NCBI GenBank assembly: GCA_017935575.1
Contig: JAGBHI010000078.1
Location: forward strand, 1-41,743
Origin: Bacteroidales bacterium
GTDB taxonomy: Bacteria; Bacteroidota; Bacteroidia; Bacteroidales; G3-4614
DNA length: 41,743 nucleotides
Direction: 5' to 3'
Positions 34,281 to 41,743 of this stretch are shown in pieces. The notes under the pieces are model-generated. The model had not been told where the DNA came from, did no database searches, and saw nothing but the letters and a program-made list of their open reading frames with translations. Position 1 is the stretch's first letter. Every line of letters begins with the position of its first letter. The translations under genes and the position numbers were made by a program.

Positions 34281-34580
34281 TTAAAAAGTGTAATCAACAC
34301 AAGCTCTACCAGCAGCTACAGCTTTAAATATTGATGCGGCTGCTACATGGTCTGGGTGATTGGCATATGTCGCTAAGTCTTCAAAATTCTCAAAAACAGT
34401 TGTTAATGCTAAATCAAAACTCTCCGACGGATTTTCGTTTATTTGAGCCTCTATTGATATTAGACAGGGTATTTTAGGAGGCAATGCCATAAGAGCATCT
34501 CTAAACTTTTCTAAAACCTCTCTCTTCTCTTGAGGATTGTCAAACTCTTTAACCTTAAATAGTACTATATGTTTTACCAT
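34281..34580 (-). CDS. Dabb (stress-responsive alpha/beta barrel) domain protein
   Basis: A 99-residue single-domain ferredoxin-like alpha/beta barrel, usually a dimer. The family opening MVKHIVLFKVKEF and the ending DHVAAASIFKAVAAGRACVDY are clear. The ATG at 34580 is used; a longer frame to 34631 would run through the predicted promoter at 34618-34625 and is not credible. Biochemical role unknown; relatives are linked to stress or to polyketide cyclisation. Directly upstream of the amylase gene. Confidence 0.88.
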   Translation of the reverse strand: MVKHIVLFKVKEFDNPQEKREVLEKFRDALMALPPKIPCLISIEAQINENPSESFDLALTTVFENFEDLATYANHPDHVAAASIFKAVAAGRACVDYTF

Positions 34581-34601
34581 GTGTATTTGTATATATTTTT
34601 G

Positions 34602-34609
34602 TATATTTG
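34602..34609 (+). promoter_or_regulatory. -7 promoter element for mltF
   Basis: TATATTTG is an exact TAnnTTTG on the plus strand, with predicted start near 34616 and a 36-base leader. It lies just eight bases from the opposing element at 34618-34625. Confidence 0.55.
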
Positions 34610-34617
34610 CTGTACGG

Positions 34618-34625
34618 CAAAGATA
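34618..34625 (-). promoter_or_regulatory. -7 promoter element for the Dabb-amylase transcript
   Basis: The minus strand reads TATCTTTG, an exact TAnnTTTG, with start near 34611 and a leader of about 31 bases. It overlaps the predicted start of the divergent mltF transcript. Confidence 0.55.
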
Positions 34626-34651
34626 CAACAAAGAAATGAAAAGGACTAATT

Positions 34652-36061
34652 ATGTTTGATTTTAGAATAAATAAGTTTGATTTTGTAATAATTATATCTT
34701 TTTTTCTCATTGTTATCGGTTGTTCAAAAAGAGAAAATGAGAGCAATATAAGAGATTGGGAAGATATTAAAAGAGAAGGAACTCTTCGTGCTATAATGAT
34801 GCAAAACTCTACATCTTATTTTGTATATAGGGGAGAGGATATGGGGTGTGAATATGAGATTATCAAACAATTTGCCGAAGAACATAATCTGCAACTTGAA
34901 ATTGTTATAGCAAAAAACTTTGAAGAACTGATACCGCTTTTAAAGGAGGGTAAAGGAGATATCATAACTTACGATATGCCTATTAATTTGAAGAACAAAA
35001 TACTATTTAGGTATTGTGGACCTGAAATGATATCAAACCAGGTATTAGTGCAGCGCAAAGATTCTACTCGTATTAAAGAACTTAAAGATATTATAGGAGA
35101 GACTCTATATGCCGAAAAGAGTTCAAAGTATGAAGTGAGAGCAAAAAATTTGAATTCGGAGATAGGAGGAGGTATAACTATTCTTAATTCATTTGGTGGC
35201 GTAACAACAACAGAAGCATTTATTGATGCAGTTGCAAATGGAGAAATAGATTATGCAGTAGCAGATAATGTAATTGCGGCTCTTAATAAAAGCTATTATC
35301 AAAATCTTGATGTAAGTTTAGATATTGGTTTTGATCAAAAAAGTTCGTGGTTGGTACTTAAAAGCAACTCTGCTCTTGCCGATAGTATTGATGCTTGGGT
35401 TGTCTCAAACAATAAATCAAAAAAATATCTATCCACCCTTCAAAAATATTTCAGAATGAGCAAATGGGGAAACGAACATGTCTCTCCATATAAAATGGCA
35501 ATATCATTGGAAAATGGTGTTATATCGCCATACGATCATATTTTTCAGAAATATGCTAAAACTATAGGCTGGGATTGGCGATTAATGGCAGCGATGGCAT
35601 ATAACGAATCTCAGTTCGATTCATCGCTTGTTTCGTGGGCAGGGGCAAAGGGAATAATGCAACTTATGCCGTCAACTGCCCGACATTTTAGTGATGAAGG
35701 TTGGGATATGACCAATAATTATCAAAATGTAGCAGCGGCAACACGATATATATCTTCTCTTGATAAAAGTTTAAAAAATATAGAAGATAAAGAGGAGAGG
35801 ATAAAGTTTATTTTGGCATCATATAATTCTGGTTTAGGCCATATATTTGACGCAATTGCTTTAGCTGAAAAATATGGTAAAGAACCTCAGATTTGGTTTG
35901 ATAATGTAGCCGAAGCTTTAAAGTTGAAGAATTTACCTGAATATTATGATGATCCTGTTTGCCGTTGTGGCTATTTTAAAGGTAAAGAGACCTTAGCTTA
36001 TGTTGTTAAAGTTATGGAACTCTACCAATTTTACAAACAAAATATGCCCAAAGAAGAATAG
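34652..36061 (+). CDS. mltF: MltF-like lytic transglycosylase lipoprotein (SBP_bac_3 + SLT)
   Basis: A 469-residue lipoprotein (lipobox VIGC, Cys24) with two domains, like E. coli MltF. Residues about 40-260 form a periplasmic substrate-binding-like domain (GTLRAIMMQNSTSYFVYRGE, LLKEGKGDIITYDM, AVADNVIAALN) that in MltF regulates activity on binding muropeptides. Residues about 295-450 are an SLT transglycosylase domain with catalytic Glu319 in AYNESQFDSSLVS and then GAKGIMQLMPSTARHF and LASYNSGLGH. It cleaves glycan strands to anhydromuropeptides. It is transcribed alone and divergently from the Dabb gene. Confidence 0.93.
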   Translation: MFDFRINKFDFVIIISFFLIVIGCSKRENESNIRDWEDIKREGTLRAIMMQNSTSYFVYRGEDMGCEYEIIKQFAEEHNLQLEIVIAKNFEELIPLLKEGKGDIITYDMPINLKNKILFRYCGPEMISNQVLVQRKDSTRIKELKDIIGETLYAEKSSKYEVRAKNLNSEIGGGITILNSFGGVTTTEAFIDAVANGEIDYAVADNVIAALNKSYYQNLDVSLDIGFDQKSSWLVLKSNSALADSIDAWVVSNNKSKKYLSTLQKYFRMSKWGNEHVSPYKMAISLENGVISPYDHIFQKYAKTIGWDWRLMAAMAYNESQFDSSLVSWAGAKGIMQLMPSTARHFSDEGWDMTNNYQNVAAATRYISSLDKSLKNIEDKEERIKFILASYNSGLGHIFDAIALAEKYGKEPQIWFDNVAEALKLKNLPEYYDDPVCRCGYFKGKETLAYVVKVMELYQFYKQNMPKEE

Positions 36062-36100
36062 TTGTTTAAAATAAGAGTGTTGGTTTTTATATATTAATAC

Positions 36101-37414
36101 CTATTTGCCTATATAATAATACTCAAAACCAAGCGAAGCTAACTCTTCTCTGTCATAAATGTTTCGTCCGTCAATTATAAGAGGATTTGACATAATCTTT
36201 TTTACCACCTGCCAATTAGGTAAGCGGAATTGTTTCCACTCTGTTAATATAAGCAGAGCATCTGCTTCTAAAAGTGTATCGTACATATCTGATGCATATT
36301 CAACATCATCTCCTAACCTGCGATAGCATTCCTCCATTGCAACGGGATCATATACTTTTACTATTGCTCCTGCTTGCTTTAAAAGTGATATGGTTACAAG
36401 AGAAGTAGCTTCTCGCATATCATCTGTTTCGGGTTTAAAGGACAAACCCCATAATGCAATACGTTTACCTTTTAAATCACCCTTATAATATTTATTGAGT
36501 TTATTAAATAAAACTAATTTTTGCTTATCGTTTACACTCTCAACAGCTTTAAGCACCTCCATTGAGTAACCTGCCTTTTCTGCTGTTTTTATAAGAGCTT
36601 TTACATCTTTAGGGAAACAACTGCCACCATAACCACAACCGGGATATAAGAATTTTGTGCCAATACGAGAGTCGCTACCTATTCCTTTACGAACCATATT
36701 TACATCAGCACCAACCAATTCGCAAAGGTTTGCAATGTCGTTCATAAAACTTATGCGTGTTGCTAACATTGAGTTGGCAGCATATTTAATCATCTCAGCA
36801 CTCGGAATGTCTGTAAATATAACTCTGAAGTTATTAAGTAAAAAAGGACGATATAGTTTTGTCATCAGCTCTTTAGCACGTTCGCTTTCTACTCCAACAA
36901 CAACTCTGTCAGGACTCATAAAATCTTTTATTGCAGCTCCCTCTTTCAAAAATTCAGGATTACTTGCCACATCAAAAGGAATATCAACACCTCTCTTTTT
37001 TAACTCCTCATTAATAACCTGTTTAACCTTTTGGGCAGTACCTACGGGTACAGTTGATTTTGTTACCAATACGGTATATTTTTTTATGGCTTGACCAAAT
37101 GTTTTAGCAACAGCAAGTACATATTGAAGATCGGCACTTCCGTCTTCGTCAGGAGGAGTTCCAACTGCGCTAAAAACAACCTCTACATTATCAATACAAT
37201 CTATTAATGAATTACTAAAAGACAAACGCCCTTCTCTCTGATTTCTAATAACCATCTCAGATAATCCTGGTTCATATATAGGAACTATTCCTTTTTGGAG
37301 AGCCTCAATCTTATTTTTATCAACATCAATGCAAGTTACATTCACACCCATTTCCGAGAAACATGTGCCACTTACCAAACCTACATATCCTGTGCCAACA
37401 ATTGCTATATTCAT
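36101..37414 (-). CDS. ugd: UDP-glucose 6-dehydrogenase
   Basis: A 437-residue NAD-dependent enzyme that oxidises UDP-glucose twice to UDP-glucuronate, a precursor for capsule and exopolysaccharide sugars. Seen are the Rossmann loop IVGTGYVGLVSGTCF, TKSTVPVGT, NPEFLKEGAAIKDFM and the catalytic thiol Cys266 in GYGGSCFPKD. The product may supply the polysaccharide cluster at 6.2-19.1 kb. It is a single gene, convergent with mltF, with its own promoter and a palindrome in its leader. A UDP-ManNAc dehydrogenase is a less likely alternative. Confidence 0.94.
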   Translation of the reverse strand: MNIAIVGTGYVGLVSGTCFSEMGVNVTCIDVDKNKIEALQKGIVPIYEPGLSEMVIRNQREGRLSFSNSLIDCIDNVEVVFSAVGTPPDEDGSADLQYVLAVAKTFGQAIKKYTVLVTKSTVPVGTAQKVKQVINEELKKRGVDIPFDVASNPEFLKEGAAIKDFMSPDRVVVGVESERAKELMTKLYRPFLLNNFRVIFTDIPSAEMIKYAANSMLATRISFMNDIANLCELVGADVNMVRKGIGSDSRIGTKFLYPGCGYGGSCFPKDVKALIKTAEKAGYSMEVLKAVESVNDKQKLVLFNKLNKYYKGDLKGKRIALWGLSFKPETDDMREATSLVTISLLKQAGAIVKVYDPVAMEECYRRLGDDVEYASDMYDTLLEADALLILTEWKQFRLPNWQVVKKIMSNPLIIDGRNIYDREELASLGFEYYYIGK

Positions 37415-37468
37415 TTATAAATTTAAATTAGATATTTACAAAATGAAAAATTATAATCCATTAATGAT

Positions 37469-37486
37469 AATATGTTTAAACATATT
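37469..37486. promoter_or_regulatory. Perfect 18-base palindrome at the ugd transcription start
   Basis: AATATGTTTAAACATATT reads identically on both strands. It sits immediately downstream of the predicted ugd start point (about 37487) and 55 bases before the ATG, a classic repressor position. It could also fold as a weak hairpin in the leader RNA. The remaining 37415-37645 sequence is AT-rich with no gene. Confidence 0.6.
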
Positions 37487-37493
37487 TTAGCCA

Positions 37494-37501
37494 CAAAGTT
37501 A
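37494..37501 (-). promoter_or_regulatory. -7 promoter element for ugd
   Basis: The minus strand reads TAACTTTG, an exact TAnnTTTG; an ATTG at 37523-37520 lies 18 bases upstream as a possible -33 box. The leader is about 73 bases. Confidence 0.55.
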
Positions 37502-37645
37502 AATATTTTCTATTAAATTCAATTAAACAATAGTAAAAGAGATTATAATAGAGGAATTGATTTATATAATGTAAAAAATAAATACCTGTTAATCAGAAAA
37601 ATATGTTTGTGATAAAAAATATATATAAAAAATATTCAAAAAAAT

Positions 37646-37677
37646 ATTGTCAATTAAAAAAAATAGTAGTACTTTTG
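37646..37677 (+). promoter_or_regulatory. Promoter of the tRNA-Arg/tRNA-Gly transcript
   Basis: TACTTTTG at 37670-37677 is an exact -7 element, and ATTG at 37646-37649 lies 20 bases upstream as a near-consensus -33 box. Predicted start is about 37684, six bases before the tRNA. Confidence 0.7.
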
Positions 37678-37689
37678 CATTCGGAAAAC

Positions 37690-37763
37690 GGTTCCATAGC
37701 TTAATTGAATAGAGCATCTGACTACGGATCAGAAGGTTGCAGGTTTGAATCCTGCTGGAATCA
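37690..37763 (+). tRNA. tRNA-Arg (anticodon ACG)
   Basis: A 74-base cloverleaf: acceptor arm GGTTCCA (37690-37696) with TGGAATC (37756-37762, one G-T pair) and discriminator A; the anticodon stem TCTGA/TCAGA encloses loop CTACGGA, anticodon ACG; the T arm is GCAGG TTTGAAT CCTGC. CCA is not encoded. Being ACG, it needs A34-to-inosine editing by TadA. Confidence 0.95.
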
Positions 37764-37769
37764 CAAAAG

Positions 37770-37793
37770 GCTGTACAATGTGCAGCTTTTTTT
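37770..37793 (+). terminator. Terminator-like hairpin between the two tRNA genes
   Basis: GCTGTAC (37770-37776) pairs with GTGCAGC (37780-37786, one G-T pair) across AAT, followed by seven T. It begins seven bases after tRNA-Arg. It may end part of the transcript or serve as a processing signal; no promoter for a separate tRNA-Gly transcript is seen. Confidence 0.75.
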
Positions 37794-37832
37794 AGGGAAA
37801 ACCTAAAAGTGGAGGAGGGAAACCTCGCCACT
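37790..37832 (+). other. Two further structured hairpins in the tRNA spacer
   Basis: TTTTAGG (37790-37796) pairs with CCTAAAA (37802-37808) around GAAAA. Next, AGTGG (37808-37812) pairs with CCACT (37828-37832) enclosing GAGG/CCTC with a GAAA tetraloop. Both loops sit in a shared GGGAAA(A)CCT motif. The first shares its T run with the terminator, so the two folds compete. Confidence 0.65.
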
Positions 37833-37837
37833 AAATT

Positions 37838-37910
37838 GCGGGAATAGCTCAGTTGATAGAGCATCAGCCTTCCAAGCTGAGGGTCGCGGGTTTGAGCCCC
37901 GTTTCCCGCT
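37838..37910 (+). tRNA. tRNA-Gly (anticodon TCC)
   Basis: A 73-base cloverleaf: acceptor arm GCGGGAA (37838-37844) with TTCCCGC (37903-37909) and discriminator T; D arm GCTCAGTTGATAGAGC; anticodon stem TCAGC/GCTGA with loop CTTCCAA, anticodon TCC; T arm CGGGTTTGAGCCCCG. CCA is not encoded. Confidence 0.96.
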
Positions 37911-37955
37911 CAAAACTTCCATAATAATTTACTCTCTTTAAGAGAGGCTCAGATT

Positions 37956-38004
37956 AGATTGAACTATCATAATGTATTTACATTAAATAGTTCAATCTTT
38001 TTTT
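37956..38004 (+). terminator. Strong terminator after the tRNA genes
   Basis: AGATTGAACTA (37956-37966) pairs perfectly with TAGTTCAATCT (37988-37998), and the loop holds a nested AATGTA/TACATT stem. T residues run 37998-38004. It ends the tRNA transcript, and it also lies just past the convergent patatin gene. Confidence 0.88.
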
Positions 38005-38010
38005 ATGATT

Positions 38011-40329
38011 TTATTCAATGAATTTAGGATTGTATAGTAATATACCAAGGTTGATACCAAAATTCCAATTATTATTAGGATAAGAGTAGTAATTTACAAA
38101 CATGCCAATTGATGCAAATGGCAGATTGTATGCCATAGTTAGTTCTCCCATAAATTCAGGATTATGCATAAACTTTCCGTATGCAGCTTTTTCCTTATTT
38201 TGATAAGATTGTTCAATCTTAAAGAAAGGAGTGAAGCAGTAAAAGTCACCTCGTAGTTGTAAATTTTTAATTATCTCCCATATAGGAATAACCCCGACAG
38301 CAATAAACTGATTTGCTCTAAATGCTTCGTTAAATACTGTTTTGCTATGAGGTGTGGGAGAGAATGTAGGTGCATGAACAATAGTTGAAGTATATGAAGC
38401 ATTAAAATTTTTTGTTGACAACATCAGATCTCCTAATATTCCAATTGAAAAGTGCTTATTGGGGTTAAAATATTTTGTAGCTTTAGCATGCATTACTAAC
38501 CATGAATGTTTATCTTTAAGCTCTCCATAAGTAACATCTGCAGGTTTAAATCGCTCTTTCCCGGTAATAAATTCTCCAACAATAAATATATTTCTTCCTT
38601 TTGAAGAATACATAACATTGTTAAGTGTATTATGCTCAAATTTAACAGAACCCATAAAAAGACTATAATTACTTTTGTCGTAATGAGTATTTGCATAATC
38701 TATTACATTTGAAGGATAGTATGTATCAGTTAAATATCCATATCCTAATGATATTTCAGTTTTACTGTTTGTTAGAAAAGGTAGGCCAATTCTTATTTTG
38801 GCAAAGGCTTCTTGTTTGGTTATAAAAGTGGGAGACTCTTTTTGAACAAACAATCTTTCGCTTTCATAATATTTTTTCTTTGAGAATACTCCGAAAATTT
38901 TCAGATACATTGGCAATTTGCTTGGAAGCTCAAATTTTACCGATAGCATTCCCGAATTGTATGACCGTCCCACATATCCATTTAAATCAACGTCCATTGA
39001 ATACAAACTAAGTGTTCGGTATTTTGTATCAATATATATCATATTTGTATTACCTGACGATATATACCCTCCCAATCCAATTTGAAAGTTATCTTTTAAT
39101 TTTGTTTTTAATTCAAGAGTAAATAAACCTGTAGAATCATTATATATACTATGAGGAATAATTTCTGAGATTTTATTATCCGACATAAGTTTATAATAAG
39201 CCTTCTCCGCGCCTTCTATATCAAGAAGATTTGAAGAGTTTTTTTCAACTTCAAACTGTTTTTTTATAAAAGCCTGTTGCGTATTATTTCCACCCTCAAC
39301 CTCAATTTTATCATAAAGGAGTTCTGGGGTTTTGCTTTTCCATTGCATTCGCATCAAACTTCTGCTATCTTCAGATAATCTTCTGTTAATACGTCCTTTT
39401 ATGGAGTCTGCCATTTGAGTACCCTTTTCGTAACCAATTTGGTATATCATATCGGCCTTTGCAAAATCAAGAAGACTTATAATTGAGTCAAGTTTGAATG
39501 ATATAAGAACACCCTCTTCAGGATTAACATTATAATCGGTCTTTTGCATAACCATGGCATCAATCTGAGCCATTATATCCCCCTCCTTGGGCTTTGATGG
39601 GTTTCCTGCCACTTTACTGCCAATTATAAAATCGGGAGCAAAGTCGTTACGCATAACATCAACGGGAAAGTTATTATATATGCCCCCATCATAAAGTAAG
39701 ATACTATCTTTCTCTATGGGTTTAAATACAAAGGGAAATGTCATTGAAGCTCTAACGGCATCACCTAAATCTCCATCTTTAAATATAACAGCAGTTTTAT
39801 TATATACGTCAGAGGCTACGCATCTGAAAGGAACAAATAGATTGTCAAAATTACTATCAGATTGAGCTGTATAAGCTGAGAAAAGTTGCAAAAATCCGTA
39901 GTTCATAGGAACCGGATTTATCAAACTTGATGGTAAAAATTGAGGTGTAACTTTCTTGTTCTTATCACCTATATTTATGTTGATTGCCGCAAATCTTGGG
40001 GAGGGTTCTCCTTTCCTGAAATAAAATTGGTGTTTACTCTCAATCTTTCCTGTGGACCAACTCTCAAACTGAGTTGATTTTACAATCTCAAGCATCTCCT
40101 CAGGAGTATATCCCATTGCGTAAAATGCACCAACAATGGCACCCATTGATGTTCCTGTAATATAATCAATGGGAATTTCGTTCTCTTCAAGAGCCTTTAT
40201 AACACCTATGTGTGCAATTCCTTTAGCACCTCCTCCGCTCATAACCAGTCCGACACTTTGAGAAAATGCCGATGATGAGATTAGAAGGAGTGTTGTGAGT
40301 ACAATTATAGAATTTCGCACAAAACTCAT
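38011..40329 (-). CDS. Patatin-like phospholipase with C-terminal BamA-type barrel (PlpD-like)
   Basis: A 772-residue outer-membrane protein. A signal peptide (1-23, ending AFS) leads to a patatin domain: oxyanion loop GGGAKG (32-37), nucleophile Ser61 in GTSMG and catalytic Asp214 in DGGIYNNFPVD. A POTRA-like part follows (about 345-410) and then a barrel of the BamA/ShlB superfamily to the C terminus, with aromatic-alternating strands such as WNFGINLGILLY. The plan is that of type Vd autotransporter-like lipases, but the patatin may stay in the periplasm. Probably hydrolyses phospholipids. It starts nine bases after serB and is likely co-transcribed. Confidence 0.92.
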   Translation of the reverse strand: MSFVRNSIIVLTTLLLISSSAFSQSVGLVMSGGGAKGIAHIGVIKALEENEIPIDYITGTSMGAIVGAFYAMGYTPEEMLEIVKSTQFESWSTGKIESKHQFYFRKGEPSPRFAAININIGDKNKKVTPQFLPSSLINPVPMNYGFLQLFSAYTAQSDSNFDNLFVPFRCVASDVYNKTAVIFKDGDLGDAVRASMTFPFVFKPIEKDSILLYDGGIYNNFPVDVMRNDFAPDFIIGSKVAGNPSKPKEGDIMAQIDAMVMQKTDYNVNPEEGVLISFKLDSIISLLDFAKADMIYQIGYEKGTQMADSIKGRINRRLSEDSRSLMRMQWKSKTPELLYDKIEVEGGNNTQQAFIKKQFEVEKNSSNLLDIEGAEKAYYKLMSDNKISEIIPHSIYNDSTGLFTLELKTKLKDNFQIGLGGYISSGNTNMIYIDTKYRTLSLYSMDVDLNGYVGRSYNSGMLSVKFELPSKLPMYLKIFGVFSKKKYYESERLFVQKESPTFITKQEAFAKIRIGLPFLTNSKTEISLGYGYLTDTYYPSNVIDYANTHYDKSNYSLFMGSVKFEHNTLNNVMYSSKGRNIFIVGEFITGKERFKPADVTYGELKDKHSWLVMHAKATKYFNPNKHFSIGILGDLMLSTKNFNASYTSTIVHAPTFSPTPHSKTVFNEAFRANQFIAVGVIPIWEIIKNLQLRGDFYCFTPFFKIEQSYQNKEKAAYGKFMHNPEFMGELTMAYNLPFASIGMFVNYYSYPNNNWNFGINLGILLYNPKFIE

Positions 40330-40338
40330 ATAAAAACT

Positions 40339-41577
40339 TTAGTTAAGAGGCGAATTATAATAAGAATCTTTAAATCCAAGAAAATATAAAATACCGTCCA
40401 GACCAATAGTTGAAATAGATTGTGAAGTATTAGCCTTAACCTTTGGCTTAGCGTGGAAAGCGATACCCAATCCTGCAGTATTTAACATCGGAATATCATT
40501 AGCACCATCACCAACAGCAATAGTTTGAGCTATATTTACATTTTCAATTTGGGCAAGCAATCTCAATAATTCGGCTTTACGTTTACCATCAACAATATCT
40601 CCTACATATTTGCCTGTTAATTTACCATCAACAACCTCAAGTTCATTCGCATAAACATAATCAACTCCAAATTTTTGTTTAAGGTATTCTCCAAAGTATG
40701 TAAAACCTCCCGAAAGAATAGCAATCTTAAATCCAACGGTTTTAAGCGTTTTCATTAATCGCTCAATACCTTCAGTCATAGGTAAATTTTCAGCAATATC
40801 TTTCATTACGCTAACGTCAAGACCTTTTAAAAGGGCTACTCTCCTTGTAAAACTTTCATGAAAATCAATCTCGCCTCTCATTGCCGATTCAGTAATTTCT
40901 CTAACCTCTTTACCAACTCCGGCTCTATCGGCAAGTTCGTCAATAACTTCAGTCTCAATAAGAGTAGAGTCCATATCAAAACATATCAAACGTCTTGTTC
41001 TTCGGTATATGTTATCTTCTTGGAACGAAATGTCAATACTTAATACAGATGAAAGTTCTATAAAGGCAGCCTGCATTTTGTTCTTATCTTTAGGAGTTCC
41101 ACGTACCGATAATTCAATACATGAGACACCCATCTCCTGTTCAACCTCTTCCAAAGGCATACGTCCTGTAAGTCGTCTGATGGCGTCAATATTTAACTCT
41201 TGTTCAGCAACAACTTTTGTAACTTCACCAATCTGTTGAGCGGTAACACGTCGTCCTAAGATGGTTATAATATATCGGCTTTTACCTTGTCTGCCAACCC
41301 AGCTATTATACTCCTCTTCGCTGATAGGGGAGAAGCGAATATTTACACCTATTTCTGTTGCTTTAAAAAGAAGTTCTTTAATAATTTCTCCTGAGTTTTT
41401 ACTATCTGTAACAAACAGAATACCCAATGATAATGAGTGATGTATATCAGCCTGACCAATATCCAAAACAATAGCGTTATACTTTGCAAGTATATTAGTT
41501 AATGCACTTGTAACACCAGGTTTGTCATCACCTGTAATCTGAACGAGTATAATCTCTTTCTTATTAAAACCCTCCAT
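40339..41577 (-). CDS. serB: Phosphoserine phosphatase with N-terminal ACT domains
   Basis: A 412-residue enzyme for the last step of serine synthesis. Two ACT-like regulatory domains (about 8-85, opening ILVQITGDDKPGVTSALTN, and about 100-185) precede a HAD phosphatase: DMDSTL with nucleophile Asp201 and general acid Asp203, AILSGGFTYF, and VGDGANDIPML. ACT domains suggest serine feedback. The upstream edge is unusual: about 30 bases before the ATG the sequence turns into what looks like an insertion-sequence end, and no exact -7 element is seen for it, so its promoter may have been altered. Confidence 0.95.
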   Translation of the reverse strand: MEGFNKKEIILVQITGDDKPGVTSALTNILAKYNAIVLDIGQADIHHSLSLGILFVTDSKNSGEIIKELLFKATEIGVNIRFSPISEEEYNSWVGRQGKSRYIITILGRRVTAQQIGEVTKVVAEQELNIDAIRRLTGRMPLEEVEQEMGVSCIELSVRGTPKDKNKMQAAFIELSSVLSIDISFQEDNIYRRTRRLICFDMDSTLIETEVIDELADRAGVGKEVREITESAMRGEIDFHESFTRRVALLKGLDVSVMKDIAENLPMTEGIERLMKTLKTVGFKIAILSGGFTYFGEYLKQKFGVDYVYANELEVVDGKLTGKYVGDIVDGKRKAELLRLLAQIENVNIAQTIAVGDGANDIPMLNTAGLGIAFHAKPKVKANTSQSISTIGLDGILYFLGFKDSYYNSPLN

Positions 41578-41671
41578 ATCGCAAAAAGTTTATATAATAT
41601 ACCACTACTGTCCCATTAAAATTTGAAATCGTTCTTTGAAATTATTGAAATATAGTTAGTTACAGAGATTT

Positions 41672-41703
41672 TTTGAGTCAACGGATTTGAAAACGTAATT
41701 TTG
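41672..41703 (+). promoter_or_regulatory. Promoter of the putative transposase
   Basis: TTTG at 41672-41675 and TAATTTTG at 41696-41703 are 20 bases apart, the best full -33/-7 pair in the window. Predicted start is about 41710. A hairpin, GCGACA (41703-41708) with TGTCGC (41718-41723), ends two bases before the ATG. Confidence 0.6.
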
Positions 41704-41725
41704 CGACATCAAGAATCTGTCGCAT

Positions 41726-41743
41726 ATGAACAAAGAAAAATAC
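41726..41743 (+). CDS. Transposase, first six codons only
   Basis: ATG at 41726 opens a frame, MNKEKY, that runs off the window. It follows a promoter and a start-site hairpin, as in insertion-sequence transposase genes. Too little is present for a firm family call. Confidence 0.4.

Larger units (their letters stand above)
41608..41743 (+). mobile_element. Left end of a probable insertion sequence (IS4-like), cut by the window edge
   Basis: From CTGTCCC at 41608, which resembles the terminal inverted repeat of Bacteroidetes IS4-type elements, through a promoter to a new frame starting ATG at 41726. The frame reads MNKEKY to the window end, similar from memory to the MNKGKY start of Bacteroides IS4-family transposases. 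The right end and target duplication are outside the window, so the family is tentative. Confidence 0.45.

Noticed and set aside
34581-34631. Longer N terminus for the Dabb protein
   Set aside because: The extra codons run through the promoter, and the family begins at MVKHIVLFK.

Overview
The window reads as chromosomal DNA of an AT-rich member of the Bacteroidales; the family cannot be fixed from this sequence alone. The signs are the gene order purH-mreB-mreC-mreD-mrdA-rodA, families typical of the phylum (PCMD-domain lipoprotein, OMP_b-brl barrel, capsule assembly protein Wzi, patatin fused to a BamA-like barrel), weak or absent Shine-Dalgarno sequences, and many upstream copies of the Bacteroidetes -7 element TAnnTTTG placed 30-85 bases before start codons.

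Layout. 1-1871: a minus-strand pair of housekeeping genes (carboxynorspermidine dehydrogenase, then bcp). 1872-4048: an accessory patch holding a decayed RhuM-like fragment and an AbiE-type toxin-antitoxin pair whose antitoxin gene carries an in-frame TGA before a still readable 41-codon tail, while the toxin gene is intact. 4197-6164: a secreted GH29 alpha-L-fucosidase with six TTAC tetranucleotides inside its signal-peptide codons, a candidate phase-variation switch. 6231-19091: a plus-strand exopolysaccharide or capsule locus (Wzz, Wzy-like polymerase, Wzx flippase, GT2, GT4, an Fe-S/F420 dehydrogenase-like protein paired with a polysaccharide pyruvyl transferase, a lipocalin-like lipoprotein, Wzi, a second GT4, a WecG/TagA transferase and a hexapeptide acetyltransferase). 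A 32-base-period tandem array lies before the last gene. The cluster has no initiating phosphoglycosyltransferase and no Wza/Wzc export genes.

19156-26360 is the minus-strand cell-shape operon led by purH. 26470-31232 is a minus-strand series: PCMD lipoprotein, outer-membrane barrel, metA (Glu at 111, which predicts acetyl-CoA use) and a U32 peptidase-like RNA hydroxylase. 31510-34580 holds prs, a cytoplasmic GH13 amylase and a Dabb protein. mltF (plus) diverges from the Dabb gene across nearly touching promoters. ugd (minus) has a perfect 18-base palindrome next to its predicted transcription start and supplies UDP-glucuronate, which may feed the polysaccharide pathway.

37690-37910 holds tRNA-Arg(ACG) and tRNA-Gly(TCC), separated by three consecutive hairpins and followed by a strong terminator. 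The window closes with serB and a patatin-BamA protein (minus), and then what looks like the left end of an insertion sequence, cut by the window edge six codons into its transposase.
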